A stretch of DNA of 64,000 nucleotides from Nitrosomonas sp. (lineage in GTDB: Bacteria > Pseudomonadota > Gammaproteobacteria > Burkholderiales > Nitrosomonadaceae): assembly GCA_019745325.1 (NCBI GenBank), contig JAIETK010000006.1, forward strand, positions 18,989-82,988, written 5' to 3'. The position numbers were made by a program, and so were the translations under genes. The notes below the pieces were generated by a model. The model was not told the origin of the DNA. It saw nothing but the letters and a program-made list of their open reading frames with translations, and ran no database searches. Shown one piece after another: positions 55,096-64,000 of the stretch (the stretch's first letter is position 1; every line of letters begins with the position of its first letter).

Positions 55096-57198
55096 ATGAA
55101 TGGCACGCTGACAAAACCTCAACTGATTCAAATGTTCTCCGGATTTACGCGCCGGAAGCAGCGGCTCGGGCATAAATGGCTACTGCGGCTGGTTATGCTC
55201 AGTTTCCTGGGATATCTTACCAAAACGGCAGCGGCCAGTAATAAACAAGGCGACGACCCGTTCTTGAATTTAAGCATCGAAGAATTGATGAACGTCAAAG
55301 TCACGACGGTATCCCGGCGGCCGCAAAAACTGACGGAAGTCGCATCGGCGGTGTTTGTGATCACCCAGGACGACATCCGCCGCTCCGGCGCCACCAGCAT
55401 TCCCGATGCACTGAGAATGGCGCCGGGCGTACAAGTTGATCGTTTAGGCACAGAAGGTTGGGGTGTTAGCATACGCGGTTTCAACGGTCTCTTTGTCAAT
55501 AAACTGCAAGTGTTGATCGACGGCCGCAGTGTCTACAACCCGCTCTTCTCCGGCACGCTCTGGGATCAGCAGGACACTCTGATGGAAGACATCGAACGCA
55601 TCGAGGTAATCCGCGGCCCAGCCGCGACCGTCTGGGGTGTCAATGCAGTAAACGGCGTCGTCAATGTCATTACCAAGAAAGCCGCCGATACCCAAGGCAC
55701 GCTATTGAGCGCGGGCGGCGGCAGCTTTGAGCACGGCTTCGCAGGCGCGCGCTATGGCGGCAAATTTAATGAAGACACGCCATTTCGCGTATATGCCAAG
55801 GGTTTTACCCGGGATCATACTCATTCCCCCGCGGGCAGCAACAATCACGATCAATGGCATTCGGCCAGAGGCGGATTCCGCATCGATCATCATCGCGGTA
55901 TCGATCTATACACCTTGCAAGGCGATGTTTTTGCCAACGCCATGGGTGATACTTTGAATCAATCGGTGCTCAACTTACCGTCATTCTCCGCCAATGGTCA
56001 TCGCGGTAATACCGAAGGCGGGAATATCCGCTTCCGTTGGGATCGCACACTTTCCGAAAGCTCTTCGATCATGTTCCAGACGTATTACGATCGCGTTCGC
56101 TACAAATTAATACCGATCGCTAACTTTGACGCCGAAAGCTTCGATATCGACTTTCAGCATCGATTCTCGGCATTTAAGCGGCACGATTTAACATGGGGAG
56201 GAAATTACCGCCTCTATCATAATACAGTCCCGGATACCGACCTGATCGCATTCAGTCCGCGTACACAAACTAATCATGTATACAGCGGTTTTATCCGCGA
56301 TGACATGACGTTGATTCGCGAGCGCTTATTTTTCAGCATCGGCACACGGTTGGATCACAACGATTTTTCCGGATTGGAAATTCAACCGAATGCCCGCTTG
56401 ATGTGGACGCCTGACGAACACAATTCGCTGTGGATGGCGATCTCACGAGCAGTCCGCACCCCTTCCCGCGCGGAAAACGATGTCAAAATAAACACCATGC
56501 AACTGGATGCCATTCCCGGATTCCCAGCACTGCCTTTTCCAATCCTGGCGGTATTTCAGGGCAATAACTCGTTCAACTCGGAAAAATTGCTGGCTTACGA
56601 ACTGGGATACCGCCGCCAATTGACACCGCAAGCATCCGTCGATATCTCAGGATTTGTTAACGATTACAGCCAGTTGCGAGACTTCAGCTTAGGCGCGCTC
56701 ACGCTCGGGACCGGATTGCCGAGACAATTCATTTTGTCAACTTTAGCGAATAATCATGCTTCTGCATTGACCTACGGATTCGAAGTCACAACCGATTGGA
56801 AACCGAAATCCAATTGGCGGCTACAAGGCAACTACAGCTTCATCGACATGCAGATTTCGTCAAATCCGCTCACAAAAAGTTTCGATTCGACCACGGGTAG
56901 CACAGACAAAGTAACGCCGCAACACCAAATTTCGATCCGTTCAAACTATGATTTATCCGAAAAATTGGAGGTTAATCTGTGGCTGCGCTACGTCAGCCAT
57001 ATCGCGTATTACAATGTTCCCGGCTTCGTCACGATGGATGCCAAGGTTGCGTATAAGCCACTGAAGAATGTCGAGTTGTTTGTGGTCGGCCAAAACCTAT
57101 TCAGCCAGAATCACCAGGAGCTAGGGGTGGACTTTGTACCATCGTTACCCGCGCTAGTCCCACGTGGGATTTACGGAGGGGCGCAGTTGCGTTTTTAG
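55096..57198 (+). CDS. TonB-dependent receptor, paralog B of a tandem set
   Basis: This 700-residue receptor starts 2 bases after paralog A's stop. Signal region WLLRLVMLSFLGYLTKTAAAS. The plug repeats the paralog wording: LSIEELMNVKVTTVSRRPQK, VFVITQDDIRRSGATSIPDA, VSIRGFNGLFVNKLQVLIDG, IEVIRGPAATVWGVNAVNG. The barrel has divergent loops around HTHSPAGSNNHD and a C-terminal Phe (YGGAQLRF). A YfiR-like gene follows 5 bases downstream, suggesting that the receptor and the periplasmic protein act together. Confidence 0.91.
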   Translation: MNGTLTKPQLIQMFSGFTRRKQRLGHKWLLRLVMLSFLGYLTKTAAASNKQGDDPFLNLSIEELMNVKVTTVSRRPQKLTEVASAVFVITQDDIRRSGATSIPDALRMAPGVQVDRLGTEGWGVSIRGFNGLFVNKLQVLIDGRSVYNPLFSGTLWDQQDTLMEDIERIEVIRGPAATVWGVNAVNGVVNVITKKAADTQGTLLSAGGGSFEHGFAGARYGGKFNEDTPFRVYAKGFTRDHTHSPAGSNNHDQWHSARGGFRIDHHRGIDLYTLQGDVFANAMGDTLNQSVLNLPSFSANGHRGNTEGGNIRFRWDRTLSESSSIMFQTYYDRVRYKLIPIANFDAESFDIDFQHRFSAFKRHDLTWGGNYRLYHNTVPDTDLIAFSPRTQTNHVYSGFIRDDMTLIRERLFFSIGTRLDHNDFSGLEIQPNARLMWTPDEHNSLWMAISRAVRTPSRAENDVKINTMQLDAIPGFPALPFPILAVFQGNNSFNSEKLLAYELGYRRQLTPQASVDISGFVNDYSQLRDFSLGALTLGTGLPRQFILSTLANNHASALTYGFEVTTDWKPKSNWRLQGNYSFIDMQISSNPLTKSFDSTTGSTDKVTPQHQISIRSNYDLSEKLEVNLWLRYVSHIAYYNVPGFVTMDAKVAYKPLKNVELFVVGQNLFSQNHQELGVDFVPSLPALVPRGIYGGAQLRF

Positions 57199-57203
57199 CG
57201 ATC

Positions 57204-57785
57204 ATGAACATGCGCAAATTGGTCCAACGGTTCAAACGATTGAAAAATTCGATGGAACATCGTATCCGCCGCTGGCTATTGGTGTTTTTGCTCATGCTGG
57301 CACAGCTCTTCGCTTCACCGGTTACGCACGCCGACGAAATGCTCGAATATCAAGTCAAAGCCGCTTTCATTTATAACTTTATCGCGTTCACCCAATGGCC
57401 CGGAGACACCGGCCCGGCAATCAACCTTTGTTTGTACGGTGAAGATTACTTTGGTAATGAAATCGATAAACTGCAAAACAAAATGGTTGACGCCCGCCCG
57501 ATCAAGGTCATTCGCGTCAGCAATTCCAATCAATTGCCGCAGTGTCAAGCGGTCTTTTTCTCCAAATCGGTCAACAACAACCTGGCGTACCTCATCAACA
57601 GCCTGGAAAATTATCCCATTCTGACGCTGGCCGACACCCCTAATGCGATTTCGAGGGGCATCATCATCAATATGAATTTAGTCAACGAAAAAATCGTGTT
57701 TGAAATCAATTTGGCAATCGCCCGGAAATCGGGACTGGATATCAGTTCCAAATTGCTGCAATTAGCAGCGAAAGTTCATCAATGA
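57204..57785 (+). CDS. YfiR/DUF4154-family periplasmic protein
   Basis: This 193-residue protein has a signal sequence (WLLVFLLMLAQLFASPVTHADE). The core follows: YQVKAAFIYNFIAFTQWPGD, LCLYGEDYFGNEIDKLQNKM, QCQAVFFSKS, YPILTLADTPNAISRGIIINM and FEINLAIARKSGLDISSKLLQLAAKVHQ. The Cys pair (LCLYG, PQCQA) is kept. It closely resembles the copy at 62129 and is more distant from that at 45459. It is paired with the receptor just upstream. Confidence 0.9.
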   Translation: MNMRKLVQRFKRLKNSMEHRIRRWLLVFLLMLAQLFASPVTHADEMLEYQVKAAFIYNFIAFTQWPGDTGPAINLCLYGEDYFGNEIDKLQNKMVDARPIKVIRVSNSNQLPQCQAVFFSKSVNNNLAYLINSLENYPILTLADTPNAISRGIIINMNLVNEKIVFEINLAIARKSGLDISSKLLQLAAKVHQ

Positions 57786-57940
57786 TGACCGCCGAAGCTT
57801 AACATCCCATCCGGTCAATTCGATTTTCTTATTGTTAAATTTGAAAAAGAAGGATTTTCTTGCTTGAACTTAACCCATTGCGTTTCCGGGCCATCAATTA
57901 TCATGACCTGGAAAACCGATATCATTCATTTCATTAGCTT

Positions 57941-60001
57941 ATGATGTTTGTGGACAATTTGACTGTCCTGTTAAAACTTGGGTTACTGGTTTTTATGCTG
58001 CTATACAGCTTCTCCAAAACAGTTCAAGCCGAAAACAAATCTCACAAAAAAAAGGATACCGATCAGCTATTGGCGCTGAGCATTGAAGAATTGATGCAAG
58101 TCGAAGTAACATCCGTATCGAGACGCGCGCAAAAACTGTCGGAAACGCCTTCGGCCATTTTTGTCATTACGCAGGATGATATCCGCCGTTCCGGCGCAAC
58201 CAGCATCCCCGAAGTGCTACGAATGGCCCCGGGTGTCGATGTCGCACGCGTCGGCACCGACAAATGGTCGATCAGCATCCGCGGTTTCAACGGCCGCTTC
58301 GCCAACAAGCTGCAAGTCTTGATCGATGGGCGCAGTGTTTATACACCGTTATTCTCGGGCGTCATCTGGAGTCAGCAAGACACGATGCTCGAAGATATCG
58401 AACGCATCGAAGTGATCCGCGGTCCCGGTGCTACGGTCTGGGGTGCCAATGCCGTCAACGGCGTGATTAACATCATCACCAAAAAAGCCGCGGATACTCA
58501 GGGTTTGTTATTTTCAGCCGGCGGCGGTAATTTCGAGCAAGGTTTTGTCGGCGCCCGCTACGGCGGCAAGCTCGGCGAGAGCACGCCGTTCCGCGTTTAT
58601 GCCAAAGCGTTCAGCCGCGATCACAGTACCACGCTTGCAAGAACCAGCGCCCATGATGACTGGCAATCGGTCAGAGCCGGTTTTCGTGTCGATCACACCC
58701 AGGGCATCGATCAACTGACCTTGCAAGGCGATATATTTGCAAACCGCATCGGCGATAGCTTGATGCAACCGTCGCTGGCGGCGCCTTTTACCCGTCTGGA
58801 TATCGTCGACACCACCGAGAAAGGCGGCAATATCCGCTTACGCTGGGATCGCACTTTTTCCGAGAAATCGTCGATCATGCTGCAAACTTACTACGATCGC
58901 GTGCATAACCAGCTAGCGCCGTGGACCCGATACGCCGAAAGTTTCGATGTCGATTTTCAGCATCGTTTACCGCTGTTCCAGCACCACGATGTCACCTGGG
59001 GGCTCAATTACCGGCTCTATAACAACAAAGTCACGGAAACGGAACTAACCGCTTTCACTCCGGCACAGCGCAACAATCACAATTTCAGCGCTTTCATCCG
59101 TGACGACATCACATTGCGGCCGGAAAAATTAACGTTATCGCTCGGCACCCGGCTCGATCACAACGACTTCACCGGTCTGGAAGTGCAGCCCAGCGGGCGT
59201 TTGATGTTTACGCCGGATCCGCAGAACTCGATGTGGTTGTCGGTATCGCGCGCGGTACGGATTCCATCACGCGGCGAGAACGATGTCACTATTGCCGGGC
59301 GCGTGGTGCCGGGATTGCCCGGCATGCCAGCATTTCCAGTGCCGGTGCTGATGGCGGTGCAAGGCAGTCATCAATACCACGCCGAGAAATTGATCGCTTA
59401 CGAATTGGGTTACCGGCGCCAGCTAACGGACAAAACATCCATCGATTTAGCGGGTTTCTTCAATGATTACAGTCAACTGCGGGATTTCCGCTTCGGCCAG
59501 ATGATCCCCGGCAACGGCCCGATACCGCACTTCATCCTGCCGGTATTATTCAGCAACACCACCACCGCGCATTCGTATGGTTTTGAATCCTCGGTCGACT
59601 GGCGGCCGCGCGATAACTGGCGCTTGCAAGGCAGCTATTCATTCCTGCACATTCATACCGCTTCGAACCCGGAATTCCGCCAACTGGATTCGTCGACCGC
59701 CGGCGCGCATAAGGCCAATCCGAATCATCAGTTGTCGTTGCGATCGCATTACGACTTTTCAGAAAAACTCCAGTTGAACCTGTGGATGCGCTATGTCAGC
59801 GGTTTAGCTTTTTTCAATATTCCGGGCTACGTCACGATGGATGCGAAACTGGCTTGGAAACCGGTCAAAAATACCGAATTTTTTGTAGTTGGACAAAACT
59901 TGTTCAGCCAGCATCACCGTGAATCACAGTCCGACTTCATCCCTTCCCTGGCCACCTTTGTGCAAAGAGGTGTTTATGCCGGGGTTGAATGGCGCTACTG
60001 A
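57941..60001 (+). CDS. TonB-dependent receptor, paralog C of a tandem set
   Basis: This 686-residue receptor has signal LGLLVFMLLYSFSKTVQAEN and lead-in LALSIEELMQVEVTSVSRRA. The plug blocks are SAIFVITQDDIRRSGATSIP, WSISIRGFNGRFANKLQVLI and IEVIRGPGATVWGANAVNG. The barrel ends RGVYAGVEWRY, with Tyr replacing the usual terminal Phe, still an accepted BAM signal residue. Loop sequences (STTLARTSAHDD, GRVVPGLPGMPAF) differ from the other copies. Its last codons overlap the possible ATG (59989) of paralog D. Confidence 0.91.
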   Translation: MMFVDNLTVLLKLGLLVFMLLYSFSKTVQAENKSHKKKDTDQLLALSIEELMQVEVTSVSRRAQKLSETPSAIFVITQDDIRRSGATSIPEVLRMAPGVDVARVGTDKWSISIRGFNGRFANKLQVLIDGRSVYTPLFSGVIWSQQDTMLEDIERIEVIRGPGATVWGANAVNGVINIITKKAADTQGLLFSAGGGNFEQGFVGARYGGKLGESTPFRVYAKAFSRDHSTTLARTSAHDDWQSVRAGFRVDHTQGIDQLTLQGDIFANRIGDSLMQPSLAAPFTRLDIVDTTEKGGNIRLRWDRTFSEKSSIMLQTYYDRVHNQLAPWTRYAESFDVDFQHRLPLFQHHDVTWGLNYRLYNNKVTETELTAFTPAQRNNHNFSAFIRDDITLRPEKLTLSLGTRLDHNDFTGLEVQPSGRLMFTPDPQNSMWLSVSRAVRIPSRGENDVTIAGRVVPGLPGMPAFPVPVLMAVQGSHQYHAEKLIAYELGYRRQLTDKTSIDLAGFFNDYSQLRDFRFGQMIPGNGPIPHFILPVLFSNTTTAHSYGFESSVDWRPRDNWRLQGSYSFLHIHTASNPEFRQLDSSTAGAHKANPNHQLSLRSHYDFSEKLQLNLWMRYVSGLAFFNIPGYVTMDAKLAWKPVKNTEFFVVGQNLFSQHHRESQSDFIPSLATFVQRGVYAGVEWRY

Positions 60002-60012
60002 TAGACAACGAA

Positions 60013-62106
60013 ATGAAGTTAGCTGAATATTTTTCTCAACCATCATCGGCACTGCCACGAATGCAGCAGTTGCCGCTGGCGGCAGTTCTCATACTGACGT
60101 GTTTGCTGGTTGCTCATGCCGGTTTTGCCTTTGCGCAAAACAAACCAGCTGATAATCAATTCCTCAATCTCAGCATCGAAGAGTTGATGAATGTCAAGGT
60201 AACGACAGTCTCCAGAACCCCGCAGAAGCTTACACAAGTCGCTTCAGCTATTTTCGTCATTACGCAAGACGATATCCGCCGTTCCGGCGCCACCAGCATC
60301 CCCGATGCGTTGCGCATGGCGCCCGGCGTACAGGTCGAACGTGTCGGTACCGACAAATGGGCGGTCAGCATCCGCGGTTTCAACGGGGTCTACGCCAATA
60401 AGCTGCAGGTGTTGATGGACGGCCGCAGCGTGTATTCACCGATATTCTCCGGCGTGCTGTGGGAACAGCAGGATACCTTGATGGAGGATATCGAACGCAT
60501 CGAAGTGATCCGCGGCCCGGCAGCGACTTCTTGGGGATCGAACGCGGTCAATGGCGTGATCAACATCATCACCAAAAAGGCCGCCGATACCCAGGGCACG
60601 CTCTTTACCGCTGGCGGCGGAAGCTTTGAACACGGCTTCGCCGGTGCGCGCTACGGCGGAAAAATCAATGATGAAACGCCTTTCCGGGTTTACGCCAAAG
60701 GGTTTACCCGCGGGCAAACGCAAGCACTGACCGGAGAACATATGAATGACCAATGGCATTCGGCCCGAGGCGGTTTCCGTGTCGATCATCAGCGCGGCAT
60801 CGACCAATTCACATTGCAAGGCGATGTTTTTTCCAACTTTGACGGCAGCACGCTCGACCAGAATGCGCGCTACCTGTCAGCCAGTCCGGATAGTCAAATG
60901 CGCGGTCACAACGAAGGCGGAAATATCCGCTTCCGCTGGGACCGGACTTTTTCCGAACAGTCATCGTTCATGCTGCAAGCTTATTACGACCGCCATCGCT
61001 CGCAGCTATTACCGATTGGCAAATTCGACGCGGAAAGCTTCGATGTCGATATGCAATACCGCTTCCCGTTGTCCGATCGCCACCAATTGACCTGGGGCGC
61101 CAATTACCGGCTCTATCACAATAAAGTGTTCGATAGCCCGTTGCTGACATTTTTTCCGCGTGCGCAAACCAACCATCTGATCGGCACATTCATACGTGAC
61201 GACATCACGCTGATACCGGAACGCCTCATGTTCACCATCGGCAGCCGCTTCGAGCATAACGATTTTACCGGCATGGAAATACAGCCGAATGCACGATTGA
61301 TGTGGACACCGAATCCGGAAAATTCGGTATGGATGGCGGTGTCCCGCGCTGTCCGCACGCCATCGCGCGCTGAAAACGATAGCCGGATCGATATTACACC
61401 TTTTATACCTACTGTACCCGGATCGGTTTTATCCAGCCTGCCTTTTCCGATCTCTTCAACGTTGCTCGGCAGCAGTCACTATAATTCCGAAAAGCTGATC
61501 GCGTATGAAATGGGCTACCGCCATCAATTCTCGCCGCAAGCATCGATCGATATCGCCGGTTTCGCCAACGACTACAGCCAATTACGCGATGTTTCCTTCG
61601 GCGCATTCTCATTGAGCAGCGGATTACCGTTGCGATTGTTGCAACCGGTATTTATCAATAACCAGGGATCAGCCTTGACGTATGGCGTGGAAACCTCGAT
61701 CGATTTGAAACCTTTGGAGAATTGGCGCTTCCAGGCGAGTTACAGCTTCCTCAATATCGATTTTTCATCCAACAATTTACTCAAAGATACCAATCCGACC
61801 ACCGGAGGGTCCGAAAAAACCAATCCTCAACATCAATTATCAGTTCGTTCCAACTACGACTTTTCTGAAAAATTGCAACTGAATCTGTGGTTACGCTATA
61901 CCAGCGAAATCGCTTTTTACCAGATTCCGAGTTACGTCACGATGGATGCCAAGCTGGCCTATAAACCAATAAAAAATACTGAGTTTTTTATCGTCGGACA
62001 AAATTTGTTCAGCCAACATCACCGGGAATTGACCTCCGACTTTATTCCACTAGCGCCGGCAGTTATTCCGCGAGGAGTCTTTGCCGGTGTGCAGTGGCGT
62101 TTTTGA
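60013..62106 (+). CDS. TonB-dependent receptor, paralog D of a tandem set
   Basis: This 697-residue receptor has signal LPLAAVLILTCLLVAHAGFAFA and lead-in LNLSIEELMNVKVTTVSRTP. The plug follows the set (SAIFVITQDDIRRSGATSIP, WAVSIRGFNGVYANKLQVLM, IEVIRGPAATSWGSNAVNG). The barrel ends RGVFAGVQWRF. The ATG at 60013 is chosen; an in-frame ATG at 59989 overlaps paralog C's stop. It is most like paralog B in the lead-in (VKVTTVSR), and like B it is followed by a YfiR-like gene. Confidence 0.91.
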   Translation: MKLAEYFSQPSSALPRMQQLPLAAVLILTCLLVAHAGFAFAQNKPADNQFLNLSIEELMNVKVTTVSRTPQKLTQVASAIFVITQDDIRRSGATSIPDALRMAPGVQVERVGTDKWAVSIRGFNGVYANKLQVLMDGRSVYSPIFSGVLWEQQDTLMEDIERIEVIRGPAATSWGSNAVNGVINIITKKAADTQGTLFTAGGGSFEHGFAGARYGGKINDETPFRVYAKGFTRGQTQALTGEHMNDQWHSARGGFRVDHQRGIDQFTLQGDVFSNFDGSTLDQNARYLSASPDSQMRGHNEGGNIRFRWDRTFSEQSSFMLQAYYDRHRSQLLPIGKFDAESFDVDMQYRFPLSDRHQLTWGANYRLYHNKVFDSPLLTFFPRAQTNHLIGTFIRDDITLIPERLMFTIGSRFEHNDFTGMEIQPNARLMWTPNPENSVWMAVSRAVRTPSRAENDSRIDITPFIPTVPGSVLSSLPFPISSTLLGSSHYNSEKLIAYEMGYRHQFSPQASIDIAGFANDYSQLRDVSFGAFSLSSGLPLRLLQPVFINNQGSALTYGVETSIDLKPLENWRFQASYSFLNIDFSSNNLLKDTNPTTGGSEKTNPQHQLSVRSNYDFSEKLQLNLWLRYTSEIAFYQIPSYVTMDAKLAYKPIKNTEFFIVGQNLFSQHHRELTSDFIPLAPAVIPRGVFAGVQWRF

Positions 62107-62128
62107 TAGAGATTAAGATAAAAAAGCG

Positions 62129-62707
62129 ATGCCGTTATTGAGCCGATTAACTAAATGCGTTGAAGCACTGGCGAGCCGCCGGATCGGCCGTTTGCTGCTG
62201 GCCGTATGGTTAAGCTATGGCTTGCCAGCCGCTCACGAAACCGCCAGGGCTGATGACGCTGCGCTTGAATATCAGGTCAAGGCTGCTTTTATCTATAACT
62301 TCATCGCATTCACCCAATGGCCAAGCCATACTGATCCGGTAATGAATCTATGCTTATATGGCGAGGATTATTTTGGCCATGAAATCGATAAACTGCAAAA
62401 CAAAGCAGTCGGTACGCAATCGATCAGGGTGTCACGGATCAATAATCCTGAGCAATTGGATCAATGCCAGGCGATTTTCTTTACCAAATCGGTCAACGAC
62501 AACTTAACGGAATTGATGCGCCATTTGACCGGCAAACCGATTCTGACACTTGCGGACAGTCCCAGCGCCGTATCGAAAGGCATCACCATCAATATGAGCC
62601 TGGTAAACGAGAAAGTCGTTTTTGAAATCAACCTGGGAATCGCGAGAAAGACGGGGTTGGATATCAGTTCAAAATTACTGCAGCTCGCCGTCAAGGTTCA
62701 TCAATAA
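62129..62707 (+). CDS. YfiR/DUF4154-family periplasmic protein
   Basis: This 192-residue protein has a signal peptide (RLLLAVWLSYGLPAAHETARA). The core follows: YQVKAAFIYNFIAFTQWPSH, LCLYGEDYFGHEIDKLQNKA, QCQAIFFTKS, KPILTLADSPSAVSKGITINM, FEINLGIARKTGLDISSKLLQLAVKVHQ. It is nearly a duplicate of the protein at 57204, pointing to duplication of a receptor-plus-YfiR unit. It is the last gene of the receptor locus. Confidence 0.9.
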   Translation: MPLLSRLTKCVEALASRRIGRLLLAVWLSYGLPAAHETARADDAALEYQVKAAFIYNFIAFTQWPSHTDPVMNLCLYGEDYFGHEIDKLQNKAVGTQSIRVSRINNPEQLDQCQAIFFTKSVNDNLTELMRHLTGKPILTLADSPSAVSKGITINMSLVNEKVVFEINLGIARKTGLDISSKLLQLAVKVHQ

Positions 62708-62960
62708 TCGCTCTCGGATGCACTGACGTTGATGCCGGCAGAGCATCCGGTAATAGCATACAGAAACAACTGGGAATCGCAGCAAAACACACGCCAATGT
62801 GCATTGCGCGAATAGAAAAAAAACCTTTTTCATGGTTAATTCTTGTTTTTGCCCGTAAAAGTATTTCTTTACAATTAAGCTTGGCCGTCTTTCATCTCGA
62901 ATTAGATAATCTATTGACCTGAAAGGATTATTATTACTCAACTCACAGGAGATTCTTTCT

Positions 62961-63830
62961 ATGAAACCATTCAAATTATTCTTATGCGCGCTCGTCTTAT
63001 TCGGCAATACTCATTGGGCTCAAGCCACGATTGCAAGCGACTCTGAAAAACTTTTCAATTGGGCGGAAAATACCTTCCCGTCGGTTTTCCCCAGCCGGCG
63101 CGCAACCCAAAGCATCGAACCCTGGTTATTCCGGCATTATCCGGAATCCAATATCTATGTCGGCGTCAACAAGAGCGACAATATCGTTTATGCGATGGGG
63201 GGCCCTTGGGGAAGCAATCCGACCGTGATCGACTCGCTATCCAATTTGATTAACTACATCAATAATTCCGGCGGATCGAGTGCAATTGCCGCTTGCGATA
63301 CAGCAAACACATTGGCTGGAATCAATTACAGTCAAAGCGACAACGTTGTTACCGTTACAACCAGCGGTACATGCGCCGTGGTAGCGGATCTCTCTAACAC
63401 CAATTTATGCAAAATCCCGGAACAGACGACCGCCAGCGGTATTTCGATACTCGGCAGCAACAACGTGACTTCATCGAGTATCGAGGGCTTATCGACCACC
63501 ATCCCAGGATTGCCGAATCCGTTTCAAGCCATTGTCGATGCATCAGCCAATGTCAAGCATTGCACCATCAACGCACCCGCCGCAACAGCGAATTTGGTTG
63601 TAAATTCCGATCTATGTTTGGATATCACTGCACCACTGACTGCTACATTGGGCAGTCTCCCAGTCACGGGCATTGTGGTGACGCCGCCAGTAAAATATTA
63701 CACACGGGGAACTTACACCAACCAAGTTGTTGCCGATTGCTTTGCCACCGATGCTACAACGATTACCGATGCTTTTACCGGCGAGGCTTGGGTGAATCAG
63801 GACGGTAATTTTGTGAAAGTCGGCGATTAA
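62961..63830 (+). CDS. Secreted protein of unknown function
   Basis: This 289-residue protein has a signal peptide (LFLCALVLFGNTHWAQA). An N-terminal ~70-residue unit SEKLFNWAENTFPSVFPSRR...WLFRHYPESNIYVGVNKSDN...VYAMGGPWG resembles a short unit I have seen at the start of several betaproteobacterial secreted proteins; it has no assigned function. The remaining ~200 residues are Thr/Ser/Asn/Ala-rich and beta-like with scattered cysteines (ACDTA, GTCAV, NLCKI, KHCTI, DLCLD, DCFAT). CAGGAG sets the start. Confidence 0.7.
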   Translation: MKPFKLFLCALVLFGNTHWAQATIASDSEKLFNWAENTFPSVFPSRRATQSIEPWLFRHYPESNIYVGVNKSDNIVYAMGGPWGSNPTVIDSLSNLINYINNSGGSSAIAACDTANTLAGINYSQSDNVVTVTTSGTCAVVADLSNTNLCKIPEQTTASGISILGSNNVTSSSIEGLSTTIPGLPNPFQAIVDASANVKHCTINAPAATANLVVNSDLCLDITAPLTATLGSLPVTGIVVTPPVKYYTRGTYTNQVVADCFATDATTITDAFTGEAWVNQDGNFVKVGD

Positions 63831-63935
63831 TGGCCATCGCAAAAAATCTGCTCGACGGTGTGAGAAAAGTCACAGCCATATTTGAGATGGGTCTTAGGAA
63901 GTTAAGCACTTATTAAAGTGTGCTAACTTACTGAG

Positions 63936-64000
63936 ATGAATGTTAAAAATAGATACTATATTCGTTCTCGAATCAGAGAAGCGAAATTCAGACAACTTAT
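63936..64000 (+). mobile_element. 5' end of an IS1595-type transposase gene (partial)
   Basis: From the ATG at 63936 the frame reads MNVKNRYYIRSRIREAKFRQL to the window edge. A start of KN+YY.RS+I.EAKFR is typical of IS1595-family transposases. Upstream, GGGTCTTAGGAAGTTAAGC (63893-63911) could be part of the left terminal repeat. The rest of the element lies beyond the window, so family and integrity are tentative. Confidence 0.6.

Noticed and set aside
1-64000. CRISPR arrays, tRNA or rRNA genes
   Set aside because: By eye I found no regularly spaced repeats and no cloverleaf or rRNA-like segment; this is not a computed search.

Overview
This is most likely a chromosomal segment of a Gram-negative betaproteobacterium. 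Family Nitrosomonadaceae (Nitrosomonas or a close relative) is my best guess. The basis is three PEP-CTERM secreted proteins, a Neisseria-type porin with terminal Phe, the ssb / YajR-like MFS / uvrA arrangement and the general codon style. No ammonia-oxidation gene lies in the window, so the genus is an inference.

Layout: 1-2161 carries three tandem tail-collar (microcystin-dependent-protein type) genes and a PEP-CTERM protein, all on the minus strand. 2509-4529 encodes a two-subunit [NiFe] hydrogenase core (HoxY/HoxH type) with no diaphorase genes beside it, followed by a His-rich lipoprotein and metY. 6644-12086 holds a parvulin, small lipoproteins, a 143-bp IS5-like MITE, a tandem pair of M14 metallopeptidases and a PEP-CTERM protein. 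12406-16393 has a diheme cytochrome c, a VOC protein, a small lipoprotein gene split in frame by a 139-bp MITE (a second copy lies at 12206), and an MgtE-type transporter. 16555-20519 is a three-cassette integron array with no integrase in view. Its attC core sites match the cassette ends exactly. Its cargo is a Cys-rich unknown, an intradiol-dioxygenase plus tyrosinase-like pair, and a DUF2971 protein.

20703-34215 is mostly conserved chromosome: a FecR-domain protein, an HDOD protein, ssb, MFS, uvrA, glycerate kinase and a porin. It also has a cell-envelope cluster of two L,D-transpeptidases flanking an Lpp-like alanine-zipper lipoprotein. A pair of GCAACA-N4-TGTTG palindromes lies between the porin and the first transpeptidase. 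34295-38459 is hypC-hypD-hypE-hypX, the maturation genes expected to serve the hydrogenase 30 kb upstream. HypX suggests CO-ligand synthesis from formyl-tetrahydrofolate under air.

38521-43081 has a lipoprotein, a PEP-CTERM protein, a TraB-family protein and an ABC exporter. 43333-62707 is the most system-like region: five TonB-dependent receptors, three YfiR/DUF4154 periplasmic proteins, a hybrid histidine kinase (HAMP-HisKA-HATPase-REC-REC-HPt), a REC-GGDEF-EAL protein and an HDOD-REC-GGDEF protein. All are on one strand with overlapping or near-overlapping genes. I infer that it couples outer-membrane receptor state, through periplasmic YfiR-like proteins, to phosphorelay and c-di-GMP output. 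The window ends with a secreted unknown protein and the first codons of an IS1595-type transposase.
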